Shown piece by piece: positions 15,961 through 24,567 of a stretch of DNA of 64,000 nucleotides. The stretch is taken from NCBI RefSeq assembly GCF_900112305.1, contig NZ_FOKT01000005.1, positions 310,001 through 374,000 on the forward strand, in the 5' to 3' direction. Every line of letters begins with the position of its first letter. Positions within the stretch are counted from its first letter, which is position 1. The notes beneath the pieces are model-generated. The model saw nothing but the letters and a program-made list of their open reading frames with translations, made no database searches and was not told the origin of the DNA. This DNA is from Microbulbifer thermotolerans (GTDB lineage: Bacteria > Pseudomonadota > Gammaproteobacteria > Pseudomonadales > Cellvibrionaceae). Both the position numbers and the translations under genes were made by a program.

Positions 15961-17919
15961 ATGAGCTATCAAGTACTGGCGCGCAAGTGGCGGCCGCGGC
16001 TGTTTCGGGAGATGGTGGGGCAGGAGCATGTGCTCCAGGCGCTGATCAATGCTCTGGACAACGGTCGCCTGCACCACGCTTACCTGTTTGCCGGTACCCG
16101 CGGCGTAGGTAAGACCACGATCGCGCGCATCCTGGCCAAATGCCTGAACTGTGAGAGTGGTGTCAGCTCCGAGCCCTGTGGCCAGTGTCTGGCCTGTACG
16201 GAGATCGCCGAGGGGCGCTTTGTTGACCTGATCGAAGTGGACGCCGCCTCCCGCACCAAGGTGGAGGACACGCGTGAACTGCTGGAAAATGTCCAGTATG
16301 CGCCGACCAAGGGGCGCTATAAGGTCTACCTGATCGACGAAGTCCATATGCTCTCCAACAGCTCCTTCAACGCGCTGTTGAAGACCCTTGAAGAGCCGCC
16401 ACCCCACGTCAAATTCCTGCTCGCCACCACCGACCCGCAAAAGCTGCCGGTCACGGTGCTTTCCCGTTGTCTTCAGTTCAATCTGAAAAACATGAGCCCG
16501 GAACGGGTGGTGGAGCACCTGCGTTTTGTGCTGGAGCAGGAAATGGTTCCCTTCGAGGAGGGAGCCCTATGGCTCCTGGGACGGGCCGCCGACGGCAGTA
16601 TGCGCGATGCCATGAGCCTCACCGACCAGGCGATCGCCTTTGGCGGAGGCAAAATCAGCGAGTCGGAAGTGCGGGCCATGCTCGGCAGCATCGATACCGG
16701 ATTGGTGTGGAAGCTGTTGCAGGCCTTGGCGGAGGAAAGCGCACCGGCCCTGTTTGCCGCCGTTGAGGAATTGGCGCAGCAGGCACCGGATTACAGTGCC
16801 GCACTGGCAGAACTGGCCAACAATCTGCACCGTATCGCCGTGGCTCAAGTGCTGCCGCAGTCTGCGGACAATGCTCTGGGCGACGGAGAGCGGCTTCGCG
16901 ATCTGGCCGGGCGCCTGGCCCCGGAAAACGTTCAACTCTACTACCAAATGGCGCTGCTCGCGCGCCGCGACCTGCCCCTGGCGCCCGATCCGCGCAGCGG
17001 CTTTGAGATGGCGCTTCTGCGCATGCTCGCCTTCCGCCCCCAGGGGGTGGCGGATGTGCCGCGAGCACGCCTGCAGGCAGACAGCGGGGGCGAGGTGGCA
17101 GCGCGGGAAAGCGCCGCTCAGGAGATGAACTCCACAAGAGCGGAGAGTCCTGAAGGAAAAAGGCCGCAACCTGATTTGACACCGGCTGAGCCGACAGCCG
17201 AGCCTATTCCTTCTCCGGCACTGGCACCCGCACCGGTAGCGCCGCTGGAACAAGCCCCCGCGAGTGCTTCGGGACCCGCCGAGCCGCCGCAGCCAACGGG
17301 CAGCCAGCCCCCGGCCCCTGGCAGCGATGATCGACCGGCTGATCCTGTACACACTGCACCAGAGCCTGAGCCCCCCGCCCAGGCGGCGGGAGACAAGGCC
17401 GCTTTACGCGAACAGCTGCGCCGACAGGTTGCCGAGGTTGAGGCGGGCCCGGCGCCAGCGCCAGAGGCTTCGCAGCCCGACAAGAGCACCCCGTCAGCCG
17501 AGAAACCGAAGGCGCGCCTCGACGCGCTGACACCCGGCAGCTGGCCCGCGCTTTACAGCCAGCTGGGCGTCAGCGGCATACTCCATTCCATCGCCTTCCA
17601 TCTGGAGCTGGTGGGAAGGCGGGACAATATACTGTCCTTTATCCTGGATGAGTCCTATAGCAGCTTGTATGACGAGGTGCACCAGCGCCGTTTGGCAGAT
17701 CTGCTCGGTGACTTTTTTCAGCAACCGGTTACTGTTCATATCCAGGTGGGCCAAGTACAGGGGCAGACGCCTGCACACTTGGCCGCGGCCACCAGGGAAG
17801 AACGCCTGGCCGCCGCGCGGGAAGCCTTGTCCAGCGACCCGCTGGTGCGGGAACTGCAGCAGGAGCTGGGTGCCGAACTGCTGCCGGATTCCGTGGAATC
17901 CTTGGTGGAAACCGAATAA
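15961..17919 (+). CDS. dnaX: DNA polymerase III subunits gamma/tau
   Basis: 652 residues. The start ATG at 15961 gives the classic N-terminus MSYQVLARKWRP. Clamp-loader ATPase features: Walker A GTRGVGKTTIAR (~44-55), a four-cysteine zinc module (CLNCESG..CGQCLAC, ~64-79), Walker B LIDEVHMLS, and the SRC sensor (TVLSRC). Residues ~370-540 are a Pro/Ala/Glu-rich linker, and the C-terminal ~110 residues are the tau-specific alpha-binding domain. It is the motor of the replicative clamp loader. First gene of the conserved dnaX-ybaB-recR cluster. No E. coli-type A6G slippery site is present; the longest A-run near the linker is five (17157-17161), so a separate gamma form by frameshifting is not supported. 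Confidence 0.97.
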   Translation: MSYQVLARKWRPRLFREMVGQEHVLQALINALDNGRLHHAYLFAGTRGVGKTTIARILAKCLNCESGVSSEPCGQCLACTEIAEGRFVDLIEVDAASRTKVEDTRELLENVQYAPTKGRYKVYLIDEVHMLSNSSFNALLKTLEEPPPHVKFLLATTDPQKLPVTVLSRCLQFNLKNMSPERVVEHLRFVLEQEMVPFEEGALWLLGRAADGSMRDAMSLTDQAIAFGGGKISESEVRAMLGSIDTGLVWKLLQALAEESAPALFAAVEELAQQAPDYSAALAELANNLHRIAVAQVLPQSADNALGDGERLRDLAGRLAPENVQLYYQMALLARRDLPLAPDPRSGFEMALLRMLAFRPQGVADVPRARLQADSGGEVAARESAAQEMNSTRAESPEGKRPQPDLTPAEPTAEPIPSPALAPAPVAPLEQAPASASGPAEPPQPTGSQPPAPGSDDRPADPVHTAPEPEPPAQAAGDKAALREQLRRQVAEVEAGPAPAPEASQPDKSTPSAEKPKARLDALTPGSWPALYSQLGVSGILHSIAFHLELVGRRDNILSFILDESYSSLYDEVHQRRLADLLGDFFQQPVTVHIQVGQVQGQTPAHLAAATREERLAAAREALSSDPLVRELQQELGAELLPDSVESLVETE

Positions 17920-18009
17920 CTAGCTATGCGGGAGCATTCGCCAAAGATTGCCGCCGCGCCGCAATTGAGACGGCAGGCGCCCGCAGCGAATCAATAGAAG
18001 AGGTTCATC

Positions 18010-18354
18010 ATGAAAGGTTTGGGCGATTTGATGCAGCAGGCCCAGAAGATGCAGGCCGAGATGCAGGAGAAAATGCAGAAGATACAGCAGGAGCTCGACG
18101 CTCTGCGTGTCTGCGGGGAGTCCGGTGCCGGAATGGTCAAGGTCACCATGAACGGTCGCCACGATGTCACATCGGTGGAAATCGATCCGGACCTGCTCGG
18201 TGAAGACAAGGAAATGCTTGAGGACCTGCTGGCCGCCGCAGTGAATGACGCGGTGCGTCGCGTTGAAGAAAAAACACAGGCGCTGCAGAAACAGCGGCTG
18301 GGTGATCTTGCCTCCGGTATCAGCCTGCCCGAAGGCTTTAAATTCCCTTTTTGA
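18010..18354 (+). CDS. ybaB: YbaB/EbfC family nucleoid-associated protein
   Basis: 114 residues. The N-terminal helix is rich in Met and Gln ([24 protein letters not shown]) and is followed by the conserved [21 protein letters not shown] core and the C-terminal helix ([15 protein letters not shown]). The family forms tweezer-like dimers that bind DNA. It sits 90 nt after dnaX and 29 nt before recR, the arrangement seen across bacteria, and is probably co-transcribed with both. Confidence 0.95.
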   Translation: MKGLGDLMQQAQKMQAEMQEKMQKIQQELDALRVCGESGAGMVKVTMNGRHDVTSVEIDPDLLGEDKEMLEDLLAAAVNDAVRRVEEKTQALQKQRLGDLASGISLPEGFKFPF

Positions 18355-18383
18355 GCCGACCGCGGCGCTGAATCCCAGAATCT

Positions 18384-18977
18384 ATGTTTAGTCCCCTGAT
18401 TGAAGATCTCATCCGCGCCCTGCGCTGTCTGCCGGGCGTGGGGCCAAAGTCCGCTCAGCGCATGGCGATGTACCTGTTGGAAAAGGACCGGGACGCGGCG
18501 AGCGCACTGGTGCGCGCTCTGGAGCAGGCGGTGGAAAAAGTCGGGCGTTGCAGCCAGTGCCGTACCCTGACGGAACAAGAGGTCTGCGCTCTGTGTAACA
18601 ACCGTCATCGCGATCAGAAACTGCTGTGCGTTGTGGAGACTCCGGCGGATATTCTGGCGATAGAACAGGCGGGCAACTATCACGGCCGCTACTTTGTCCT
18701 GCACGGCCACCTGTCGCCGATCGACGGTGTGGGCCCGGCAAATCTGGGTATCGATCTGCTGGAGCAGCGCCTGGCCAGTGAACCGCTGGAGGAGCTGATT
18801 ATCGCCACTAACCCCACGGTCGAGGGTGAGGCCACGGCGCAATTTATCGCCGAGCGCGCCAGGGCCCGCGGCATTGCCGTGAGCCGTATCGCCCACGGCG
18901 TTCCCATTGGCGGCGAGTTGGAATATATCGACGGGGGCACCCTGGCACACGCCTTTAACAGCCGAACCGCATTTTAA
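18384..18977 (+). CDS. recR: recombination mediator RecR
   Basis: 197 residues, the normal length. N-terminal helix-hairpin-helix ([13 protein letters not shown], ~18-30), a C4 zinc finger ([16 protein letters not shown], ~54-69) and a Toprim domain ([17 protein letters not shown] ... [20 protein letters not shown]) followed by the Walker-like EGEAT motif. With RecF and RecO it loads RecA on gapped DNA. Third gene of the dnaX operon; rnd follows after 8 nt. Confidence 0.97.
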   Translation: MFSPLIEDLIRALRCLPGVGPKSAQRMAMYLLEKDRDAASALVRALEQAVEKVGRCSQCRTLTEQEVCALCNNRHRDQKLLCVVETPADILAIEQAGNYHGRYFVLHGHLSPIDGVGPANLGIDLLEQRLASEPLEELIIATNPTVEGEATAQFIAERARARGIAVSRIAHGVPIGGELEYIDGGTLAHAFNSRTAF

Positions 18978-18985
18978 GAAAACGC

Positions 18986-20116
18986 ATGGTGAAAGTAGAT
19001 ACCACCCCCATCTGGATTGACAGCGGTGAACAGCTGGCCGAACTCTGTCAGCGCTGGCGTCGTCAGCAGGCGTTGGCACTGGATACAGAGTTTATGCGCA
19101 GCCGCACCTTCTATCCCCGGCCCGCCCTGGTGCAGGTGGGCGACGGTGAGCGCTGCTATCTGATCGACAACCTGGCCATTGACAATCTCGATCCCTTGCG
19201 TGAACTGCTGCTGGACACCCGCGTTACCAAGATCATGCACAGCTGCAGTGAAGATCTGGAAACACTGGAGCGGCTGTTGGGGGCCATCCCCGAGCCGGTC
19301 TTCGATACCCAGATCGCTGCCGCCCTGACCGGTATGGGTGCGGGTCTCGGATATGCCGCAGCGGTGAAGGAGCTGCTCAATATAGAGCTGCCAAAGAGCG
19401 AGACCCGCTCCGACTGGTTGCAGCGCCCGCTTTCCGAAGCGCAGAAAAAATACGCCGCGCTGGACGTGGCTTGGTTACCGCTGATGTACGGTGTGCTGAT
19501 CAAACGCCTGCGCGAGCGCGGGCGCCTGGAATGGCTGCAGGAAGACTGCGCGGCGTTGGTGTCCGCGGCCCGCAATCCGCAACCACCGGAACTTTACTAC
19601 CGCAAGGTAAAAGGCGCCTGGCGCTTGCGCGGCGCGCAGCTGGCGGCGTTGCAGGACCTGTGTGCCTGGCGCGAACGGGAGGCGCGCCTGCGCGACCTGC
19701 CCCGCAACCACCTGCTGAAGGAAAATGTTTGTATGAATCTTGCCCAGCGGCTGCCAAAGCACGTGGCTGCGCTGGCACAGCCGGGGTTTGAAGGGCGAGC
19801 GTTGCGTGAATACGGCGAGACACTGCTACAGATTATCCGGCGCGCGGCCGAACGCCAGGACCCGCCGCCGCCTCTGCCCCAGCCCCTCAATCGCCGCGAG
19901 GGAGAATGGCTGAAACTACTGCGCCAGTGCGTCAGCACCGTCGCCGAGCAGGAAGGGCTGCCTGCGGAAATACTGGTGCGCAAGAAGGAGTTGGAGACAT
20001 TGATACAGTCGCCCCGCCCCGAGTTGCAGGGGCGCCTGCGCGGCTGGCGTGCTCCAGTCATTGGCGAGCGGCTACTCAAAGTATTGAATGAGCTGCGCAA
20101 AGAGGAACCGAAGTGA
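18986..20116 (+). CDS. rnd: ribonuclease D
   Basis: 376 residues. The DEDD 3'-5' exonuclease residues are visible as DTEF (exo I, ~33), HSCSEDLETL (exo II, ~88) and YAALDVAWL (exo III), followed by HRDC domains in the C-terminal half (CAWREREARLRDLPRNHLL). It trims the 3' ends of tRNA and other structured RNAs. The stop codon overlaps the GTG start of the next gene (GTGA), so ycgL is translationally coupled, as in many gammaproteobacteria. Confidence 0.96.
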   Translation: MVKVDTTPIWIDSGEQLAELCQRWRRQQALALDTEFMRSRTFYPRPALVQVGDGERCYLIDNLAIDNLDPLRELLLDTRVTKIMHSCSEDLETLERLLGAIPEPVFDTQIAAALTGMGAGLGYAAAVKELLNIELPKSETRSDWLQRPLSEAQKKYAALDVAWLPLMYGVLIKRLRERGRLEWLQEDCAALVSAARNPQPPELYYRKVKGAWRLRGAQLAALQDLCAWREREARLRDLPRNHLLKENVCMNLAQRLPKHVAALAQPGFEGRALREYGETLLQIIRRAAERQDPPPPLPQPLNRREGEWLKLLRQCVSTVAEQEGLPAEILVRKKELETLIQSPRPELQGRLRGWRAPVIGERLLKVLNELRKEEPK

Positions 20117-20400
20117 AAAGCCTGTGCGATATTTACCGCAGTCCGCGCAAGGACGAAATGTATCTCTACGTGGACAAACGCGAAGGCACAGCCAAGGTGC
20201 CTGAAAAACTATTGCAACTGTTCGGCAAGCCGCAGCATGTAACCACACTGCTGCTGACGCCGGATAAGCGCCTGGCCCGCGCGGATGCGAACAAAGTCCT
20301 GAATGAAATCCGCGAGCACGGCTACTATTTGCAGATGCCTCCGGCAGTCGATTCAGAGATGAGCGCCATCGCCGCTAAAAACTGCAAGCTGCAGCGCTGA
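20113..20400 (+). CDS. ycgL: YcgL domain protein
   Basis: 95 residues starting at a GTG that overlaps the rnd stop codon. Family signatures: [21 protein letters not shown] at the N-terminus, [20 protein letters not shown] and [11 protein letters not shown]. YcgL proteins are small conserved gammaproteobacterial proteins nearly always linked to rnd; biochemical role not established. Confidence 0.93.
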   Translation: MKSLCDIYRSPRKDEMYLYVDKREGTAKVPEKLLQLFGKPQHVTTLLLTPDKRLARADANKVLNEIREHGYYLQMPPAVDSEMSAIAAKNCKLQR

Positions 20401-20413
20401 GCGGGCGGCCGTG

Positions 20414-20863
20414 ATGGAAAAAAATTTCTGGCAGAGCAAATCCCTTGGGCAGATGAGTGACGCAGAGTGGGAAGCGCTCTGCGACCGCTGTGGCCGCTGC
20501 TGTCTACACCGGCTGGAGGATGAGGAAAGCGGTGAGATCTACAGCACCAACGTCGCCTGCCGGCTGCTGGACACTCACTCCTGCCGCTGTCGCGATTACG
20601 CCCAGCGCAAAAGAGAAGTGCCGGACTGCATTCAGTTGCGTGCGGTAAGCGGCGGGGGCTTCAGCTGGCTGCCGGCGACATGCGCCTACCGGACCCTGGC
20701 CGAGGGGCGCCAGCTGGCGGCGTGGCATCCATTGGTTTCGGGCCGCGCGGAATCAGTGCACGAGGCGGGCATCTCGGTGCGCGGCCGTGTGATTAGTGAA
20801 GAACTGGTGCATCCGGACGACTTTGAGGAGCATATCGTCCGCTGGGTAAGTGGCGAATGCTAA
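20414..20863 (+). CDS. ycgN: YcgN family cysteine-cluster protein (UPF0260)
   Basis: 149 residues from the ATG at 20414 (a GTG one codon earlier is also in frame). Cysteines are grouped as [13 protein letters not shown] (~20-32) and [21 protein letters not shown], the pattern of the YkgJ-type CxxCxxCC domain thought to bind zinc or iron-sulfur clusters. Conserved neighbour of ycgL. Function not established. Confidence 0.92.
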   Translation: MEKNFWQSKSLGQMSDAEWEALCDRCGRCCLHRLEDEESGEIYSTNVACRLLDTHSCRCRDYAQRKREVPDCIQLRAVSGGGFSWLPATCAYRTLAEGRQLAAWHPLVSGRAESVHEAGISVRGRVISEELVHPDDFEEHIVRWVSGEC

Positions 20864-20917
20864 ATCTGTTTACAGGGCGGGTACTATGTCCGTCCTTGTT
20901 GGAAGTAAAGAAATACC

Positions 20918-21298
20918 ATGGCTGAAGAATACCGCATTGCCTGGACCATCTACACCGCTGCCACCCTGGTGCTGTTACTGGCTGGCTGGTGGTTCACGCG
21001 CACCTGGAGCTGGGCTTGGCTGCGCCGTCTGCTGCTGATCACCTTTGCCGCGGTGCTGCTGATGCCCGCGCGCCCTATGGCGCCCGATGCGGTGGCGGTC
21101 CCCGTGTTGCCCTTGTTTGTTTACCAGATGCTGTTTGAGGAGGAGGGCGCAGCGCCGGAAGTGACCGCCAACTTGGTGTTTGCCGCTGGCGGCGCCTTGA
21201 CGCTGATGGCCCTGTGGGGGCTCGCCGTCCTCTACCTGGGCTACCGCCGCGAAAAGCGCCAGCGCTTCCAGGAAGATCCCTATTTCGACGAGCAGTGA
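20918..21298 (+). CDS. small two-to-three-helix inner-membrane protein
   Basis: 126 residues, not recognised by name. Hydrophobic segments lie at ~8-26 (AWTIYTAATLVLLLAGWWF), ~34-52 (LRRLLLITFAAVLLMPARP) and ~85-107 (ANLVFAAGGALTLMALWGLAVLYLGY), with a charged C-terminal tail. It is followed on the same strand by another membrane protein, a MoxR ATPase and a VWA protein, and may be part of that group. Confidence 0.75.
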   Translation: MAEEYRIAWTIYTAATLVLLLAGWWFTRTWSWAWLRRLLLITFAAVLLMPARPMAPDAVAVPVLPLFVYQMLFEEEGAAPEVTANLVFAAGGALTLMALWGLAVLYLGYRREKRQRFQEDPYFDEQ

Positions 21299-21443
21299 CG
21301 GAGCATCCGATCAAAGGCGCCTTTTTCTCCCTCCTCCTCCACCGCAGGGGGCCGCAACTGCTATATCTATAAGGCTGGCCCTGCCATCGACGTGGATTCA
21401 AACAGAAAAATACCGGCGCTTCCTTGCCGGCAGAGGGACAGGG

Positions 21444-22124
21444 ATGCTCGACCATCTACTAATCCTGACGGCCGTAATGCTGGTCTCGGGTATTCTCGGC
21501 GGCCTGGTGAACTACTACCAGATGCTGTTTACCGAGGAGGACCCGGCGGGTCTGGCGCGTTGCCTGATTATGGGGCTGTGCGGCGCGCTGATGGTGCCGA
21601 TTTTCCTCAAATTCACCCAGAGCGATCTGTTGATAGAGATTCAGGGGGACCCCTCGCGTCTGCTGATCTTCACCGGCTATTGCCTGCTCGCCGCCATCGC
21701 CTCGCGCATGTTCGTATTCAACGCCGCACGCCGGCAACTGCGCGACGCCAGCATCGCCCGCGCCCGGGTGGAGCACTTGGAGCAAGAGCTGCGCGCAATG
21801 CAGTTAGAGATGCTGCCCTTGCTGGAGCACGAGATAGAGGGCGACCCGGAACAGGGGCCGACGCTGGACTTCAACCAGATCCGCAAGCTGGACGACAATG
21901 CACTGCAGGTGCTCAAACTGCTCAACAACAGCGACTGTGTCTTCCGAGCTCTGTCAGGCATGGTGCAGGAGGCGGGAATGGAAACCAACTCTGTCGCTCG
22001 CGCGCTGAACAACCTGCTGGTACTGGAGATGGTGGGCAAGATCCACAGCCATCTGGGCATCCGCTGGTATATCACCGACAAGGGCCGCCAAGTGGTCCAC
22101 CGCCGGAGCACTCAGGCCGCCTGA
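21444..22124 (+). CDS. membrane protein with C-terminal winged-helix-like region
   Basis: 226 residues. Three hydrophobic segments at the N-terminus (~5-25 ILTAVMLVSGILGGLVNYY; ~38-57; ~73-92) resemble the YEATS-associated helical membrane domain, but that resemblance is from memory of the family and moderate. A coiled-coil stretch (RARVEHLEQELRAMQLEM) leads to a C-terminal domain that reads like a winged helix (DDNALQVLKLLNNSDCVFRALSGMV..ARALNNLLVLEMV). It may be a membrane-anchored sensor or DNA-binding protein. Neighbouring MoxR/VWA genes suggest a joint role. Confidence 0.7.
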   Translation: MLDHLLILTAVMLVSGILGGLVNYYQMLFTEEDPAGLARCLIMGLCGALMVPIFLKFTQSDLLIEIQGDPSRLLIFTGYCLLAAIASRMFVFNAARRQLRDASIARARVEHLEQELRAMQLEMLPLLEHEIEGDPEQGPTLDFNQIRKLDDNALQVLKLLNNSDCVFRALSGMVQEAGMETNSVARALNNLLVLEMVGKIHSHLGIRWYITDKGRQVVHRRSTQAA

Positions 22125-22261
22125 GCCGGTTCGCCGGTCGGGTACGCCTGTAGCTCACAAGTCGTCAATGACATTGAGCACTCCCGTCTTCCATCCCTTT
22201 TGGCCGATCAATTAATATGCGCTTCTCACAGTAACCTGCGCGGAACCTGAGTGGAGCGACA

Positions 22262-23107
22262 ATGAAATTTACCGGCACTGAAAGCTATGTAGCCAGCGAA
22301 GACCTGCAGATGGCGGTGAACGCGGCGGTCACCCTGCAGCGGCCGTTGCTGATCAAGGGTGAGCCGGGCACAGGCAAGACACTGCTGGCCGAAGAGGTGG
22401 CCCGCAGCCTGGGTCTCCGCTTGATACAGTGGCATATCAAATCCACCACCAAGGCGCAGCAGGGGCTGTACGAATACGATGCCGTATCCCGCCTGCGGGA
22501 TTCCCAGTTGGGGGTGGACAAGGTCCACGATATCCGCAATTACATCAAGCGGGGTAAGCTGTGGGAGGCTTTTGAGTCCGAGGAGCGGGTGGTGCTCCTG
22601 ATTGATGAAATCGACAAGGCGGATATCGAGTTTCCCAACGATTTGCTGGTAGAGCTCGACCGCATGGAATTCTTCGTCTACGAAACCGGCGAGACGGTCA
22701 AGGCCAAACAGCGCCCCATTGTTATCATCACTTCCAACAATGAGAAGGAGCTGCCGGACGCTTTTTTGCGCCGCTGTTTCTTCCACTACATCAGTTTTCC
22801 GGATCGGGAGACGATGCACAAAATCGTCGAAGTGCACTTCCCCGGTATCAAGCGCCAATTAGTGGCGGAGGCAATGGATATTTTCTTCCAGCTGCGCGAA
22901 GTGCCGGGTTTGAAGAAAAAGCCTTCCACTTCCGAATTAATCGATTGGTTGAAACTCCTGCTGGCGGACGATATTCCCGAGGAGGTACTGAGAAGCCGTG
23001 ACAGCAGCAGTGCGATTCCGCCTTTGTACGGCGCTCTGCTGAAAAACGAGCAGGACGTGCATATGCTCGAGCGGTTGGCCTTTATGGCTCGCCGGGAAAA
23101 GCGTTAG
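22262..23107 (+). CDS. MoxR-family AAA+ ATPase
   Basis: 281 residues. Walker A GEPGTGKTLLAEEVA (~37-51), Walker B VVLLIDEIDKAD, sensor 1 IITSNNEKELPDAFLRRC with the arginine finger. MoxR ATPases act as chaperones or remodelers together with a VWA-domain partner, and one is encoded 44 nt downstream. Targets of this CoxD-like branch are unknown here; no carbon-monoxide dehydrogenase genes are nearby. Confidence 0.93.
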   Translation: MKFTGTESYVASEDLQMAVNAAVTLQRPLLIKGEPGTGKTLLAEEVARSLGLRLIQWHIKSTTKAQQGLYEYDAVSRLRDSQLGVDKVHDIRNYIKRGKLWEAFESEERVVLLIDEIDKADIEFPNDLLVELDRMEFFVYETGETVKAKQRPIVIITSNNEKELPDAFLRRCFFHYISFPDRETMHKIVEVHFPGIKRQLVAEAMDIFFQLREVPGLKKKPSTSELIDWLKLLLADDIPEEVLRSRDSSSAIPPLYGALLKNEQDVHMLERLAFMARREKR

Positions 23108-23151
23108 CCACTGTCGGCGACCCGGCTTTCACCCCGCGATAGAGGCGCAAT

Positions 23152-24333
23152 ATGCTGATCGGTTTTTTCCTGAGTCTGCGCCGGCATAAACTGCCGGTTT
23201 CCATTACTGAGCTGTTGTCTCTGCTGGAAGCCCTGCAGCAGCACTTGGTTTTTGCAGATATGGAAGCCTTTTATTTTCTCGCCCGCACCTGCCTGGTCAA
23301 GGATGAAAAGCATTTCGACAAGTTCGACCGGGCATTCGAGGCTTATTTTAAAGATTTGCAAACACTGGACGACATTCTCGAACAGTTGATTCCCGAGGAC
23401 TGGCTGCGCTCTGAATTCATCAGGCAGCTCTCGGAAGAGGAAAAAGCCAAAATCGACAGCCTCGGCGGCCTTGAAAAGCTGCTGGAAGAATTCCAAAAGC
23501 GCCTGCAGGAGCAGAAAAAGCGCCACAGCGGCGGCAATCGTTGGATAGGCACCGGTGGCACAAGTCCCTTCGGCAACAGCGGCTATCACCCGGAAGGCAT
23601 CCGCGTGGGGGGGAGCAGCCGCAACCGTTCTGCAGTCAAGGTGTGGCAGAAGCGGCAGTTCCGCAACCTGGACGACAGTGTCGCACTGGGCACACGCAAT
23701 ATTCAGATGGCGCTGCGCAAACTGCGCAAATTCGCCCGCGCCGGCGCTGCCGAGGAACTGGACTTGGACGGCACCATTGCATCGACAGCGCGCAACGCCG
23801 GCCTGCTGGATATCAAAATGGTGCCGGAGCGACACAATGCAGTAAAAGTGCTGATTTTCTTCGATGTGGGCGGTTCCATGGACATGCATGTGCGTGTGTG
23901 TGAAGAACTCTTCTCCGCCTGCCGCTCGGAGTTTAAGCACCTGGAATATTTTTATTTCCACAACTGCGTTTACGAACATGTGTGGAAGGACAACCAGCGC
24001 CGCTATGGGGAAACCACTCCCTTGCTGGAAGTGCTGCGCACCTATGGCAAAGACTACAAAATCATATTCGTAGGCGATGCCTCCATGGCGCCTTACGAGA
24101 TCACCAGCCGCTACGGTAGTGTCGAGCATATGAACGAAGAGCCGGGGGCAATGTGGTTGCAGCGGGTAGTGGATAACTACGACAGCCTGGTGTGGCTGAA
24201 CCCGGTCGACGAAGCTCACTGGCAATACACATCCAGCATCGGCCTGATTGAACGCCTGGTTGGTGGGCATATGTATCCCATGACCTTGGAGGGACTGGAC
24301 CGGGCCATTGCCTACCTGGTGAAGGGGCGCTGA
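23152..24333 (+). CDS. CoxE-like von Willebrand factor A domain protein
   Basis: 393 residues. The N-terminal half is helical and charged (RLQEQKKRHSGGNRW), and the VWA domain occupies ~225-390 with a MIDAS-type motif FFDVGGSMDMHV (~241), where the usual second Ser of DxSxS is preceded by Gly (DVGGS). It pairs with the MoxR ATPase upstream, the standard MoxR-VWA module. The stop codon abuts the eroded mobile-element copy B. Confidence 0.9.
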   Translation: MLIGFFLSLRRHKLPVSITELLSLLEALQQHLVFADMEAFYFLARTCLVKDEKHFDKFDRAFEAYFKDLQTLDDILEQLIPEDWLRSEFIRQLSEEEKAKIDSLGGLEKLLEEFQKRLQEQKKRHSGGNRWIGTGGTSPFGNSGYHPEGIRVGGSSRNRSAVKVWQKRQFRNLDDSVALGTRNIQMALRKLRKFARAGAAEELDLDGTIASTARNAGLLDIKMVPERHNAVKVLIFFDVGGSMDMHVRVCEELFSACRSEFKHLEYFYFHNCVYEHVWKDNQRRYGETTPLLEVLRTYGKDYKIIFVGDASMAPYEITSRYGSVEHMNEEPGAMWLQRVVDNYDSLVWLNPVDEAHWQYTSSIGLIERLVGGHMYPMTLEGLDRAIAYLVKGR

Positions 24334-24438
24334 CCGAGTATCCGGAGGTTTCGAAATATCCATCCCATCGTCTGAGTGCCTCATCCAGCTTCGAGGAAGC
24401 TTTACCGTCAAGAGGTGAATGCATCAGTGGTGCCCTAG
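24334..24438 (+). mobile_element. MITE-like element remnant, copy B
   Basis: This matches the right half of copy F (GTATCCG...GGTTTCGAAAT...CTGAG...TTTACCGTCA...GTGAAT) and ends in CCCTAG, but has lost its left half and much of the terminal repeat (GTGCATCAGTGGTGCCCTAG region). It begins right behind the VWA stop codon. Confidence 0.6.
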
Positions 24439-24533
24439 TTGCCACGAAGCAAGCTCATCCGAGTTTCCTCGAGCACAGATTCCCAAGCGCTTTTACTGCG
24501 GCGCCGCTGACTGTGCCGATGCGGAGAGACGGG

Positions 24534-24539
24534 TATAAT
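24534..24539 (+). promoter_or_regulatory. candidate -10 box for hrpA
   Basis: TATAAT, which would start transcription near 24546 and leave a ~22-nt leader before the ATG at 24568. That makes the in-frame TTG at 24547 an unlikely start. No good -35 at 17 nt. Confidence 0.45.
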
Positions 24540-24567
24540 TGCCGGTTTGCAGTGGCAAAGCGAACCC

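Noticed and set aside
17150-17170. Possible programmed frameshift site in dnaX
   Set aside because: Only five A in a row (GGAAAAAGG), not the A AAA AAG heptamer, and no clear stimulatory hairpin.
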